Below are positions 53,011 to 62,086 of a DNA stretch of 64,000 nucleotides, in pieces. This DNA comes from SAR86 cluster bacterium (lineage in GTDB: Bacteria > Pseudomonadota > Gammaproteobacteria > Magnimaribacterales > TMED112), in the NCBI GenBank assembly GCA_003331605.1, contig QOPD01000001.1, forward strand, positions 83,936-147,935, in the 5' to 3' direction. Each line of letters starts with the position of its first letter. Positions within the stretch are counted from its first letter, which is position 1. Position numbers and translations under genes: made by a program. The notes below the pieces were generated by a model. The model searched no databases. It was not told the DNA's origin and saw only the letters and a program-made list of their open reading frames with translations.

Positions 53011-55011
53011 ATGCATAAATTACTTTTTACACTTTTGGCCACAGGTTGTTTCCTATCTGCTAACCACAACTATGAAGTATCAATAAAAAGAGATATTTGG
53101 GGGGTGCCACATATTTATGGTGAGACTAATAAAGATGTTGCATTCGGCCTTGCGTATGCTCAGGCCGAAGATAATTTAGAAAATATGTTGTTCCATATTT
53201 ACCTAGGCAGGGGTGAGTTAGCAAAAAAATATGGCAGGAACTTAGCTATATCAGATTTTATTGTGAAAGCTTACGATCTGCCACTGAGGGCTAAAGAAAC
53301 TTTGAATCAAATATCTCCAGAAACGCTTTCAGTTTTAGAAGGATTCTCTGCCGGTATAAACTACTGGGCAGAAAGCAATAACTACAAGAATAAATTACTA
53401 CCAATTAAACCAGAAGACATTATCGCGGGATTCGCAATGCAGTCAGTATTTATGTACGGATTAGATGAAACCATTGACGAATTTTTCAGTGCTGATTTAC
53501 CTCAATCGGAGTCAAGAGGATCAAACGCTTATGCAATAGACAATACTAAGTCATTGGATGGATCAACTATGATTATGATTAACTCTCATCAGCCACTCGA
53601 AGGTCCTGTCACTTGGTATGAAGCACGACTAAAAAGCAATGAAGGTTGGGACATAATGGGAGGAATTTTTCCCGGCTCTCCATTTATGTTCATTGGTTTC
53701 ACACCCAATATAGCTTGGGGTGCAACTGTTAATAAGCCTGACTTGGTCGACTTCTTTAAGCTAGAGGTAAACGACGATGCTACCAAATATAGATTGAATG
53801 GAGAGTGGAAAGGCTTTCAATTAAAAGAGCTTAAAATAGAAACCAAAATTTTGAATCTATTTTCATTCCCAATTAAACGAGAAGCAAAATTTACAGAACA
53901 TGGTTTGGTTTTAGAGAGGAGCGATGGTTTTTATGCTGTGAAATTTGTTGGCTTTGAGAACCTGAAACAAACACAACAGTGGCTTCAAATGAATTTGGCA
54001 ACTAATTTGGATGAATGGCTTAAGAGCTTTGAAACTCAAGCAATACCTTCTATAAATTTCGTGTATGCAGACAATCAAAACAATATTGGCTATGTTCACA
54101 ACAATGTGACCCCTAAGAGGTTCAAGGGAATCAATTGGCAGGATCCAGTTGATGGCACAAATTTACAATATATATGGAATTCATACCTACAAACAAATTC
54201 TTCCCCAAAAATTATCAACCCATCGGGTGGGTATGTATATTCTGCAAACCAGTCCCCTTTTTTTACAGCTTCCAAAAAAGACAATTTAGCAAAATCCGCT
54301 TTTGATGCTGAAATTGGCTTTCAAGAAAATCTGACCAATAGGTCAGTTGTGCTTGGCAGTTTGCTTGCAAACGATCAATTTATCACAGAAGAGGATTTTA
54401 TTGGCTTTAAATTTAATAATGAATATTCAAAAGAATTTAAGCTATACAATTACATAGAGCTAATTAAAGAATCATCAAATCAAAACTTAGAGTTCCAAAA
54501 ATCAAAAAAATTACTATTGTCATGGGATCTAAAAACGAATATTGAAAATGCTGCTGCACCACTTGGTGTTTGTTACCTTAGAGATTCTTGGGACAATAAC
54601 AAAGACTTTGATTTACAAAAAGCAGATGAGATTTTGTTGTCGTGCGCAGAAAAATTTATGAAAAAGAATTTACAGTGGGGCGATGTCAATAAGCTGGTTA
54701 GAGGCAATAAAGAATTAGCAATAAGTGGGGGTCCCGATATTTTGCGTGCTATCTATGGCATCCCTTATAAATCAAACAAATTAAAAGCAGTAGCTGGCGA
54801 TGGTTTGGTTATATTTGTTAAGTGGGATAAGCACGGTAAACAAACAACTAAAAGCATACATCAATATGGCAACAGCGAAGATGAAAAATCTCCTCATTAC
54901 GACGATCAAATGGAGTTATTTACACAAGAAAGGTTTAAAGAAACATTTTTTTTAACTTCTGAGTTAAGCAATAATTTGGCTGCAGAGTTAAATATTAATG
55001 TAGTTAGATGA
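53011..55011 (+). CDS. Exported penicillin acylase family N-terminal-nucleophile hydrolase
   Basis: Signal peptide (about 1-17), then the acylase A-chain part (KRDIWGVPHIYGETNKDVAFGLAYAQAEDNL) and a self-cleavage site before Ser171 in SRGSNAYAID, the expected N-terminal nucleophile of the B chain. GSPFMFIGFTPNIAWGATVNKPDLVDFF is typical of the family. The 666 residues fit a periplasmic precursor. Natural substrates may include N-acyl compounds such as homoserine lactones or acyl peptides; this cannot be told from sequence. It overlaps yggT by 24 bases on the opposite strand. Confidence 0.92.
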   Translation: MHKLLFTLLATGCFLSANHNYEVSIKRDIWGVPHIYGETNKDVAFGLAYAQAEDNLENMLFHIYLGRGELAKKYGRNLAISDFIVKAYDLPLRAKETLNQISPETLSVLEGFSAGINYWAESNNYKNKLLPIKPEDIIAGFAMQSVFMYGLDETIDEFFSADLPQSESRGSNAYAIDNTKSLDGSTMIMINSHQPLEGPVTWYEARLKSNEGWDIMGGIFPGSPFMFIGFTPNIAWGATVNKPDLVDFFKLEVNDDATKYRLNGEWKGFQLKELKIETKILNLFSFPIKREAKFTEHGLVLERSDGFYAVKFVGFENLKQTQQWLQMNLATNLDEWLKSFETQAIPSINFVYADNQNNIGYVHNNVTPKRFKGINWQDPVDGTNLQYIWNSYLQTNSSPKIINPSGGYVYSANQSPFFTASKKDNLAKSAFDAEIGFQENLTNRSVVLGSLLANDQFITEEDFIGFKFNNEYSKEFKLYNYIELIKESSNQNLEFQKSKKLLLSWDLKTNIENAAAPLGVCYLRDSWDNNKDFDLQKADEILLSCAEKFMKKNLQWGDVNKLVRGNKELAISGGPDILRAIYGIPYKSNKLKAVAGDGLVIFVKWDKHGKQTTKSIHQYGNSEDEKSPHYDDQMELFTQERFKETFFLTSELSNNLAAELNINVVR

Positions 55012-55536
55012 AATTCTTGGAATTATTTCCAACAGAAGTATGCTCAGCGCTCTTTCTGAAAGCTGTAATATAAAGAAAGCTATCAAAGGACTTAAATCAA
55101 AACCGGCTGTTGGAGGAATAATATTCCTGAATACGGAAACTATTGCTTCATATAATTGTTGTAGCAAAGCAGTGAACGAGTTGCTTACATACATCCCAAA
55201 CATATAAACCCAACTTAAAATTACACCGCCAATAATTAAAAATTTCATGATTCCGATCAGAGTCATGCAGACTTTAAAAACAGCAAGGTTTAGTGTGCCC
55301 AAAATACCAAGATCGGGAATCATATAGAATGAAAAGGCCCAGTACAACAAGATCGCTGCAAGCAGAAGCCCTACATTAAGGTTTTTAAAGTACATTCTGT
55401 CAAACAAAAGCAAAACAGGAAGCAAAATCATCTTGATTGCCCTAGCGACTTTGTTGTACCTATCTGATTTGGTTAAATCAACAATGAAAAGAAACAATAT
55501 TAAGTAAATAAATATGTTGACAACTTGCCCTATCAT
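54988..55536 (-). CDS. YggT-family membrane protein
   Basis: 182 residues in the YggT (Ycf19) family: two YggT repeats, each with two membrane segments and a loop (MIGQVVNIFIYLILFLFIVD first; ILSWVYMF then PPTAGFDLSPLIAFFILQL in the second, which matches the P(T/x)xxGxDLSP pattern). The function is unclear, with proposed roles in membrane organisation and osmotic tolerance. It follows yggS with a 4-base overlap, the common yggS-yggT pairing. Confidence 0.9.
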   Translation of the reverse strand: MIGQVVNIFIYLILFLFIVDLTKSDRYNKVARAIKMILLPVLLLFDRMYFKNLNVGLLLAAILLYWAFSFYMIPDLGILGTLNLAVFKVCMTLIGIMKFLIIGGVILSWVYMFGMYVSNSFTALLQQLYEAIVSVFRNIIPPTAGFDLSPLIAFFILQLSERALSILLLEIIPRISSNYINI

Positions 55537-56171
55537 TTTCTTTTACCAAAAATTACTGTCCCAAGCCTAATCATATTAGAGCCACTTTCGATTGCTAAAT
55601 TATAATCCGATGACATCCCAATCGACAAAGTAGAGATATTCTCATCTTTACTTTTAAGTTCATTATAAAGCTGAGCTATTTCTTTAAATTGGTTTTGTGT
55701 TCTTTTCTCTTCGGTTGAATTTTCAGCAATGCCCATTAAACCAATTATTTTAAGCGAATTTGAATTTTTATATCTTTCATGGTTTTCAATTATTTCAGCC
55801 CTACTGAATCCAGACTTTGTATCCTCATTGCCTAGCTTGTATTGCAGTAAAACATTTATAGCTTTTTTCTCATTTAAATTATTAAGCTTATCCAAAACTT
55901 TTTTTCTTGATACTGACTGAATAAGATAGCTTGATGACGAAATCTTTTTTAATTTATTGGTTTGCATGTTCCCTAAAAAATGCCAATTAATATCCTTGGG
56001 AAGATTCTCTTTTTTATGTGTTAGCTCTTGTTCAAAATTTTCACCAAAATGTCTTTGGCCGTCATTATAAAGTTTTAGAATCTTATCAATGGACTGCCCT
56101 TTGGAGACAGCTATCAGTGTTACACTATTGGGTAATTGTGAAACAATCTTGTGATAGGTATCAAGATCCAT
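55533..56171 (-). CDS. yggS: YggS/PLPBP-family pyridoxal-phosphate homeostasis protein
   Basis: Single-domain PLP-binding TIM barrel, without known catalytic activity, that keeps PLP and amino acid pools balanced. LIAVSKGQSIDKI contains the PLP lysine; HFGENFEQEL, WHFLGNMQTNKLKKI, GLMGIAENS and LSIGMSSDYNLAIESGSNMIRLGTVIFG are the family blocks. The 212 residues are slightly short. It overlaps both neighbours and belongs to the efp-argS-SPOR-yggS-yggT unit. Confidence 0.94.
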   Translation of the reverse strand: MDLDTYHKIVSQLPNSVTLIAVSKGQSIDKILKLYNDGQRHFGENFEQELTHKKENLPKDINWHFLGNMQTNKLKKISSSSYLIQSVSRKKVLDKLNNLNEKKAINVLLQYKLGNEDTKSGFSRAEIIENHERYKNSNSLKIIGLMGIAENSTEEKRTQNQFKEIAQLYNELKSKDENISTLSIGMSSDYNLAIESGSNMIRLGTVIFGKRK

Positions 56172-56652
56172 TTTCTATTTTTGTGCATACTGGAATTTCA
56201 ATTGAATCCATATTCAATTGCCTAAATATTTCTCTAGCATTGTTGGTTTGTGATCGGTTTTCAAAAGGCCCAACAATTACTTTGAAGTTGTATCCATTGC
56301 TGCTATTTACGTTCTCTATTGCAGCTTCATAGCCCAGACTGCTAAGTTGGTCGACCTGACTCTGTGCAGCTTTTTCAGTCCTAAAACTACCAGATTGAGC
56401 GTAGTATTCGCACTGTTCAATGGCTTTTAGCTCAAGGCTATCTAAATCTTCAAAATTGTTAGTTTCTAGAATGGTTTGAAATTCATATTCTATTTCTTCG
56501 CTTTCAAATAAGGATAGATCTAAAAAATCAGGCTTATCCTGAAGCAAAATATTAGCTCCAATCGTAACTATGAATGAGGTTAGGACAGTTACTAAAACAG
56601 TTGGTACAGCTTTTAAAGGAAATTTTTTATTCTTATAGGAGAAACCAGCCAT
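56161..56652 (-). CDS. SPOR-domain membrane protein (FtsN-like)
   Basis: 163 residues: a basic cytoplasmic start (MAGFSYKNKKFPLK), one membrane segment (about 16-36), a short acidic linker and a C-terminal SPOR domain (CEYYAQSGSFRTEKAAQSQVDQL to KVIVGPFENRSQTNNAREIF). SPOR domains bind denuded glycan at the division septum. Its position right after argS matches the FtsN-like gene of many gammaproteobacteria, but it is much shorter than typical FtsN. Division role inferred. Confidence 0.9.
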   Translation of the reverse strand: MAGFSYKNKKFPLKAVPTVLVTVLTSFIVTIGANILLQDKPDFLDLSLFESEEIEYEFQTILETNNFEDLDSLELKAIEQCEYYAQSGSFRTEKAAQSQVDQLSSLGYEAAIENVNSSNGYNFKVIVGPFENRSQTNNAREIFRQLNMDSIEIPVCTKIENGS

Positions 56653-56653
56653 A

Positions 56654-58366
56654 TTACATTTCTTTTAACGGCTTTACTCCTAGGATCAATAGGCCACGAC
56701 TTATAACGATTTGGGTAGCTTTTGTAAGAGCAAGGCGGGATTCTTGAATGTTGTTGTCATCAGACAACACTGAAAAATTCTCATAAAAAGAATGATATAG
56801 GCTTGATACCTCCTTTAGGTAATGTACCAGTGAATGTGGTGATCTTTCTTTGGTGTACTCTTTAAGCAGGCTCGGGAAATTTATTAAGTTGTTTATTAAG
56901 TTAAAGTTGTTATTAATGTCCTCATCAAGAATTTTTGGGGTTTTGCCAAGTTTGGCTTTTGAAAGAATAGAAGCACACCTTACATGCGCATATTGAGTGT
57001 AAAAGTATGAATTATTTTTGTTTGCTTCTTTAGCCTTATTAATATCGAAATCCATGGTATGGTCAGATTTTTTTTCTAGAAAGAAAAACTTTATTGCATC
57101 CGAGCCCAATTCTTCATACAAGTCCTTAAGTGAGTAAAATTCACCTTTTCGAGTAGACATTTGTTTTTGTTTACCATCTTCATATAGGTTAACCAATTGA
57201 TAAAGTATGACTTCCAGCTCTTGCAAATCGCTTTTTAGGGCATTAAAAGCACTAGATAACCTAGAAACATAACCATGATGATCAGCACCAAAAATATTTA
57301 CACATAAGTCATACCCTCTTTTGATTTTATTATTGTGGTATGCAATATCGGTCATAAAGTAGGTTGGTTCGCCGTTGTCTCTAACTAAAACGCGATCCTT
57401 GTCATCGCCAAAGTTGGTCGACCTAAACCAAGTTGCTCCATCTTTTTTGAAAGTTAATTTTTTATCTGTCACAGCCGATAAACCATTGCTAAGGTGTGAT
57501 CCCTTCTCATCTATTTTTCCGACGCTGCTTTCAAAGAACCACTCATCATGAATGACATTAAAATTTTTTAAATCTGACTTTATTAACTGAATTATTTCAT
57601 CTACAGAAAATTTTCTGGCTTTCTCCCAGTGTTCAGGGAAATTATTTGATAGCAGCCCTATTACTTTATCCAGTCTTTGATCTTTATCTAACTGGTTTAA
57701 TTCAATATCAAGATCAATGACAATGCTGCTGACTGTTTCTTTAAAGGACTGAGAAAGAGATTTTACATATTCTCCCTCATACGTGCCCTCGCTCTCAAAT
57801 TTTGAACAAAATGCATTCAACAAAACACTAGCAGATAAAATGCTAATTTGTCTGCCAGCATCATTAACGTAATACTCTTTGGTAACATCATAGCCTGAGT
57901 TTTTAAATAAATTGGCTAGAGCATTACCTAGAATAGCTCCTCTACCATGACCAACATGCAAAGGGCCTGTTGGGTTAGAGGAAACAAACTCAACTAAAAC
58001 CTTTTTGCTATTGCTTGTTTTGGCACCGTAAGTCTCGGGATTAGCAATAATTTTATTTAAAAGGATGGCCTTTGTATCAGCTGTAAGAAAAACATTTAAG
58101 AAGCCAGGGCCTAAAACTTCTACTTTGGTAATGAGCTCATTTTGAAGGCTAGTTTTTATGGACTCAGCAATTTCTCTGGGATTTGTTTTCAGCTGTTTTG
58201 AAAGCTTGAGCGCAAAGCTTGAAGAAAAATCGCCATGCTCTGGGTTCGTGCCTACTTCAAAACATATGGCATCTAAGGAACCTTTATCTAAATTCTGATA
58301 CGCCTCCTGATAATTTTCTGATAGAGCTGCATGCAAATCAGAATCTAACCGTTTTACTATATTCAC
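56654..58366 (-). CDS. argS: Arginyl-tRNA synthetase
   Basis: Class I synthetase for arginine. The HIGH-type motif is in SSNPTGPLHVGHGRGA, and KMSTRKGE-like KQMSTRKGEFYSL serves as the KMSKS region. An N-terminal Add-1 domain and a C-terminal DALR anticodon-binding domain (TQYAHVRCASIL onward) frame the catalytic core. The 570 residues are typical. The start overlaps efp by 4 bases, and one base separates it from the SPOR gene. Confidence 0.96.
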   Translation of the reverse strand: MNIVKRLDSDLHAALSENYQEAYQNLDKGSLDAICFEVGTNPEHGDFSSSFALKLSKQLKTNPREIAESIKTSLQNELITKVEVLGPGFLNVFLTADTKAILLNKIIANPETYGAKTSNSKKVLVEFVSSNPTGPLHVGHGRGAILGNALANLFKNSGYDVTKEYYVNDAGRQISILSASVLLNAFCSKFESEGTYEGEYVKSLSQSFKETVSSIVIDLDIELNQLDKDQRLDKVIGLLSNNFPEHWEKARKFSVDEIIQLIKSDLKNFNVIHDEWFFESSVGKIDEKGSHLSNGLSAVTDKKLTFKKDGATWFRSTNFGDDKDRVLVRDNGEPTYFMTDIAYHNNKIKRGYDLCVNIFGADHHGYVSRLSSAFNALKSDLQELEVILYQLVNLYEDGKQKQMSTRKGEFYSLKDLYEELGSDAIKFFFLEKKSDHTMDFDINKAKEANKNNSYFYTQYAHVRCASILSKAKLGKTPKILDEDINNNFNLINNLINFPSLLKEYTKERSPHSLVHYLKEVSSLYHSFYENFSVLSDDNNIQESRLALTKATQIVISRGLLILGVKPLKEM

Positions 58367-58929
58367 TTATTCACTCGTCCGGCATAGGAGCTGTGTCTAG
58401 TATCTATTTTGATGACGTCTCCTTCATTGATAAATAGTGGAACCTGTATTTCTTTTCCAGTAGATATTGACGCCGGCTTAAGTGTATTTGATACGGTATC
58501 ACCTTTTAAACCAGGTTCAGTGTTAACAACTTCTTTCTCAACAAATGTTGGTGCTTCCAGTCGTAAAACTTCTCCATTCCAGAACAACATTTTGCATATC
58601 TCTTCCCCCTCAAGCCAATACTTGGTCTCTCCAACTATCGAAGCATCTATCTCAATTTGTTCAAAACTTTCTTGATCCATAAAAATGAAGTTGGCTCCTT
58701 CTGAGTAGAGATACTGATATTCTCTTTCCAATATATCTGCAGCTTCAACAGTTTCCCCAGACTTAAAAGTTCTTTCCCAGACTTTTTCAGTTCTAAGGTT
58801 GTAGAGCTTGGTTCGCATCACAGCCTGACCTTTTCCAGGTTTGTGAAATTCATAAGAATTTATAGAGCATGGTTCGCCGTCAATTAAAATCTTTAAGCCT
58901 TGCTTGAATTGATTTGTTGAGTACTTCAT
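58363..58929 (-). CDS. efp: Elongation factor P
   Basis: Relieves ribosome stalling at polyproline. Three OB-like domains in 188 residues; the modified loop reads EFHKPGKGQAVMRTKLYNL with K33 at the tip, the residue lysylated by EpmA in enterics. The C-terminal signature appears as FINEGDVIKIDTRHSSYAGR. epmA/epmB are not in this window. It heads the minus-strand operon and diverges from the DUF1295 gene across 47 bases. Confidence 0.97.
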   Translation of the reverse strand: MKYSTNQFKQGLKILIDGEPCSINSYEFHKPGKGQAVMRTKLYNLRTEKVWERTFKSGETVEAADILEREYQYLYSEGANFIFMDQESFEQIEIDASIVGETKYWLEGEEICKMLFWNGEVLRLEAPTFVEKEVVNTEPGLKGDTVSNTLKPASISTGKEIQVPLFINEGDVIKIDTRHSSYAGRVNK

Positions 58930-58976
58930 ATTTTATTCATCTATACTTATTGTTATTATCATTTCAAGGCACAGTA

Positions 58977-59864
58977 ATGGCAAAATCTATTTTACAACCT
59001 TTAACTAATCTTGCTATCTCAGCATTTACATTTATTCTATGCTTCTTTCTAGGAAGTCTGGTAGATGTCGGGACAGTCATGGATGGCGACTTATCATTAA
59101 TTATGACAGTCCTATTTATTTCGTTTGGCATACATTGGGTCTTATTTATCCCGTCATATGTCTTTCAAACAGAAAAGTTTTACGACCTTACAGGGTCGTT
59201 AACCTATATAACAGTCACTATCTACGTTTTATTTCAGTTAGTTCAATTAAATAGTCCAATTGATTTTAGATCAGCAATTATTGCTGCTTGCATTTTGATA
59301 TGGACGATTCGTCTTGGCAGTTTCTTATTTTTGCGTGTGCTTAAAGATGGTGAAGACAAGAGGTTTAGATCAATTCTACCAAGCTTTACCCAATTATTTA
59401 TGACGTGGAGCCTTTCAGCAGCTTGGGTTTTTATTCAACTATTGTCAGCTTTGGTAGCTATCACAGCAATTTCAAAAGCATCTTTTAATATTCTTGGCAG
59501 CCTTGGTTTAGCTGTATGGATTTTTGGATTTGTTTTTGAAGTTGTCGCAGATCAACAAAAAACTAAATTTAAATCTGACGCGAACAATGAAGGTAAATTC
59601 ATAACTGAAGGTTTGTGGTCAAAATCAAGACATCCAAATTATTTTGGCGAGGTTGTCTTATGGATAGGGGTGTCTCTTATGGCCCTACCAGTCATGAGTG
59701 GTATGCAGTATTTTTCACTAATTTCTCCAATTTTTACATTTTTGCTTATTTATTATGTAAGCGGAGTGAGGATGTTGGAGGCAAGATCCAACAAAAAATG
59801 GGGGAAAGATCCAAAATATCAGGAGTATTTAAGGAAAACCCCAATTTTCCTACCTAAATTGTAA
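58977..59864 (+). CDS. DUF1295 / steroid 5-alpha reductase-like membrane protein
   Basis: 295 residues with about seven membrane segments. The C-terminal part carries the DUF1295 hallmarks WSKSRHPNYFGEVVLWIGVSL and KKWGKDPKYQEYLRKTPIFLPKL, a fold shared with isoprenylcysteine methyltransferases and steroid 5-alpha reductases that bind a cofactor near the membrane surface. The ORF track begins at 58914 inside efp; ATG 58977 (MAKSILQPL) is preferred. Substrate unknown. Confidence 0.88.
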   Translation: MAKSILQPLTNLAISAFTFILCFFLGSLVDVGTVMDGDLSLIMTVLFISFGIHWVLFIPSYVFQTEKFYDLTGSLTYITVTIYVLFQLVQLNSPIDFRSAIIAACILIWTIRLGSFLFLRVLKDGEDKRFRSILPSFTQLFMTWSLSAAWVFIQLLSALVAITAISKASFNILGSLGLAVWIFGFVFEVVADQQKTKFKSDANNEGKFITEGLWSKSRHPNYFGEVVLWIGVSLMALPVMSGMQYFSLISPIFTFLLIYYVSGVRMLEARSNKKWGKDPKYQEYLRKTPIFLPKL

Positions 59865-59902
59865 GTTTGTATATTTTTTTATTGCTAATGCAGTAAAAAA
59901 TA

Positions 59903-59949
59903 TTGCTGTATAATTAATATTGTTTATATTAAACGGTCAAGTTTAATAT
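59903..59949 (+). promoter_or_regulatory. Promoter and overlapping palindromic operator of the TonB2 operon
   Basis: TTGCTG (59903-59908) and TATATT (59925-59930) with a 16-base spacer form a candidate promoter. Overlapping its -10 are two interlocked inverted repeats: TTAATAT-tgttt-ATATTAA (59914-59932) and ATATTAAAC-ggtcaa-GTTTAATAT (59926-59949). The three half-sites suggest binding of a dimeric repressor. The site is not a recognisable Fur box. Confidence 0.55.
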
Positions 59950-59964
59950 TAAGGGGTAAAAATA

Positions 59965-60708
59965 ATGAAAAATTATTTAGTGATTCTCTTGCTAATATCT
60001 GGTTTAGCTGCATCAGAAAACAGTGATTTAGATCAGATATTAATTGAGAATAATAACAGCATAAACCTATCTGAAGAATCTCAACAAGAGGTCGACTCAT
60101 TGGCTACTGAAAAAGATTCATTGCTTGCGGAATGGAAAGTGGTTGTGAAACAGGTTGAAGGTTTAAAAATCTATAACGAACAAAAGAGGCAACAAATTAA
60201 GGCCCAGGAAGAAAGACTGGTTACTCTAGCTGAACAAACCAGACAAGTAGTAGTTATCCAAAGACAAATTCCACCACTTATGCAAAGAATGGCAGACAGT
60301 CTTGAGCAATTTGTTAGTTTGGATGCACCATTCTCATTAGATGAAAGAACTAAGCGAATCAATCAAGTTAGAGCTACGTTATCTGATCCAAAAGTAACAG
60401 CATCTGAGCAAGTCAGACAGGTATTAGAAGCCTATAACATTGAAAGAGAGTATGGCAGAACAATAGAAACTTATGAAGATTCAATAGAACTTGATGGAGA
60501 AGGAAAAGTAGTCAACATTCTTCGTATTGGAAGATTGGCGCTTATGTATCAGCTTAAAGATCAAAGCGAAGCAGGCATATGGAATGGTTCTGATTGGCAG
60601 GAAGTTGATGGCTTCAGAATACCAGTCAGAGACGGAATTCGTATGGCAAGCAAAACCGCTCCATTGGATCTCTTGGCAGTGCCTGTACAAGTTAAGGGAG
60701 GTGAGTAA
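59965..60708 (+). CDS. DUF3450 periplasmic protein of the TonB2 cluster
   Basis: Signal peptide (about 1-17) followed by a long coiled coil (about 35-95, KQVEGLKIYNEQKRQQIKAQEERLVTLAEQ) and a compact C-terminal domain ending in PLDLLAVPVQVKGGE. This matches DUF3450, found at the head of ExbB2-ExbD2-TonB2 clusters in marine gammaproteobacteria. The role is unknown, probably periplasmic support of TonB energy transduction. An AAGGGG site precedes the start; the end overlaps ttpC by one base. Confidence 0.92.
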   Translation: MKNYLVILLLISGLAASENSDLDQILIENNNSINLSEESQQEVDSLATEKDSLLAEWKVVVKQVEGLKIYNEQKRQQIKAQEERLVTLAEQTRQVVVIQRQIPPLMQRMADSLEQFVSLDAPFSLDERTKRINQVRATLSDPKVTASEQVRQVLEAYNIEREYGRTIETYEDSIELDGEGKVVNILRIGRLALMYQLKDQSEAGIWNGSDWQEVDGFRIPVRDGIRMASKTAPLDLLAVPVQVKGGE

Positions 60709-62084
60709 TGAGATTTTATAAATATACATTAGCGTTATTACTTTTAGCCTCTTCAATCCTTTTTGCACAAGAAGCAGAAACTCCAGCCCCTTCAAACTTG
60801 GATAAACTTCTTGAGCTTGTAAAAGAAGGAAAAACACAAGAACAGGCAGAAAATGCTGATAGAGAAGCTAGGTTTATTAGATCACGTAATCAGCAACAAG
60901 AGATTCTTAGAGAAGAGCAACGAGAACTAGCTCGTCAAGAAAGAATAGCCGATGAACTTGAAGAAGTATTCACGCAGAACCAAGAAAAATTAAGAGTTGC
61001 TGAAGAAGCTTATCTAAAACAGCTGGGTTCCTTAAATGAACTTTTTGGTCATATGCAGAGCATCAGCACAGACTCAAGGGTTACATTTGAAACTTCACTT
61101 ACGGCTGCAGAATTTGGCAAAGATAGAGAGTTTTTCCTTGGTGACCTTACCAGAAAAATGGGTGAATCAACAGAGCTTCCAACAATTGAAGAGATCGAGA
61201 GAGTTTGGTATGAAATCATGAGAGAGATGAAGGCAACCGGTGAAGTTGTTAGGTTCTCTACTGATGTTATTAATGTTGATGGCACTCAAGTAACCTGTGA
61301 TGTTGTTAGGGTTGGTGTTTACAATGCAGTTTGTGGCAATAAGTATCTTGAATACGTTCCTGCAAAAGGCCAGTATCAATTCCTTGCAAGGCAGCCTGCA
61401 GGCCGATACACAAGCTCAGCTGGTAGAATCAGCGATGCCGATGCAGGTGCTGGTTATGTAAGTTTTTCTGTTGACCCAAGTGGGCCGTCGGGAGGTGCAC
61501 TACTAGCTAACTTGATTCAGAACCCGTCTCTTCTTGAAAGAATTGATCAAGGTGGGTTGATTGGTTATATCATTCTTGCCATTGGTGCAATCACAATGTT
61601 ATTTGCCATTTACAAATACACCATGCTTTGGATTACTAGCAGAGCTGTTCAGGAGCAGTTAGCTAACGAAAAGCCTGATGATTCTAACCCATTAGGTAGA
61701 GTTCTGACAGTTGGCCAAAAACATATGAAAGAAGAAATAGACAGACTTGAATTGAAGCTTGCCGAAGCAATTATGGGCGAAAGACCCTCAATTGAAAGAG
61801 GCATTAGCTTTGTAAAGATCGTCTCCGTTGTAGCACCATTGGCTGGGCTATTAGGAACAGTAACAGGGATGATTATTACCTTCCAACAAATTACTCTGTT
61901 TGGCACTGGTGATCCAAAAATCATGGCTGGAGGTATTTCACAGGCACTTGTTACAACAGTACTTGGTCTTGTAGTTGCTATACCAACAACACTTGCACAC
62001 TCATTCTTGCAGTCATCTGCTCGATCTGTTGTGGATGTTTTAGAAGAACAAGCAACTGGTATTGTTGCTGAAAAAGCAAAATAA
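60708..62084 (+). CDS. ttpC: TtpC-like MotA/TolQ/ExbB proton-channel family protein
   Basis: Signal peptide (1-20), a periplasmic region with a coiled coil (about 45-105) and a globular domain with a cysteine pair (C197, C209), then a membrane segment (about 284-303) and a C-terminal MotA/TolQ/ExbB domain with ISFVKIVSVVAPLAGLLGTVTGMI. This two-part layout is that of TtpC, the fourth component of the TonB2 system in Vibrio. At 458 residues it has matching size. It lies between DUF3450 and ExbB. Confidence 0.92.
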   Translation: MRFYKYTLALLLLASSILFAQEAETPAPSNLDKLLELVKEGKTQEQAENADREARFIRSRNQQQEILREEQRELARQERIADELEEVFTQNQEKLRVAEEAYLKQLGSLNELFGHMQSISTDSRVTFETSLTAAEFGKDREFFLGDLTRKMGESTELPTIEEIERVWYEIMREMKATGEVVRFSTDVINVDGTQVTCDVVRVGVYNAVCGNKYLEYVPAKGQYQFLARQPAGRYTSSAGRISDADAGAGYVSFSVDPSGPSGGALLANLIQNPSLLERIDQGGLIGYIILAIGAITMLFAIYKYTMLWITSRAVQEQLANEKPDDSNPLGRVLTVGQKHMKEEIDRLELKLAEAIMGERPSIERGISFVKIVSVVAPLAGLLGTVTGMIITFQQITLFGTGDPKIMAGGISQALVTTVLGLVVAIPTTLAHSFLQSSARSVVDVLEEQATGIVAEKAK

Positions 62085-62086
62085 CT

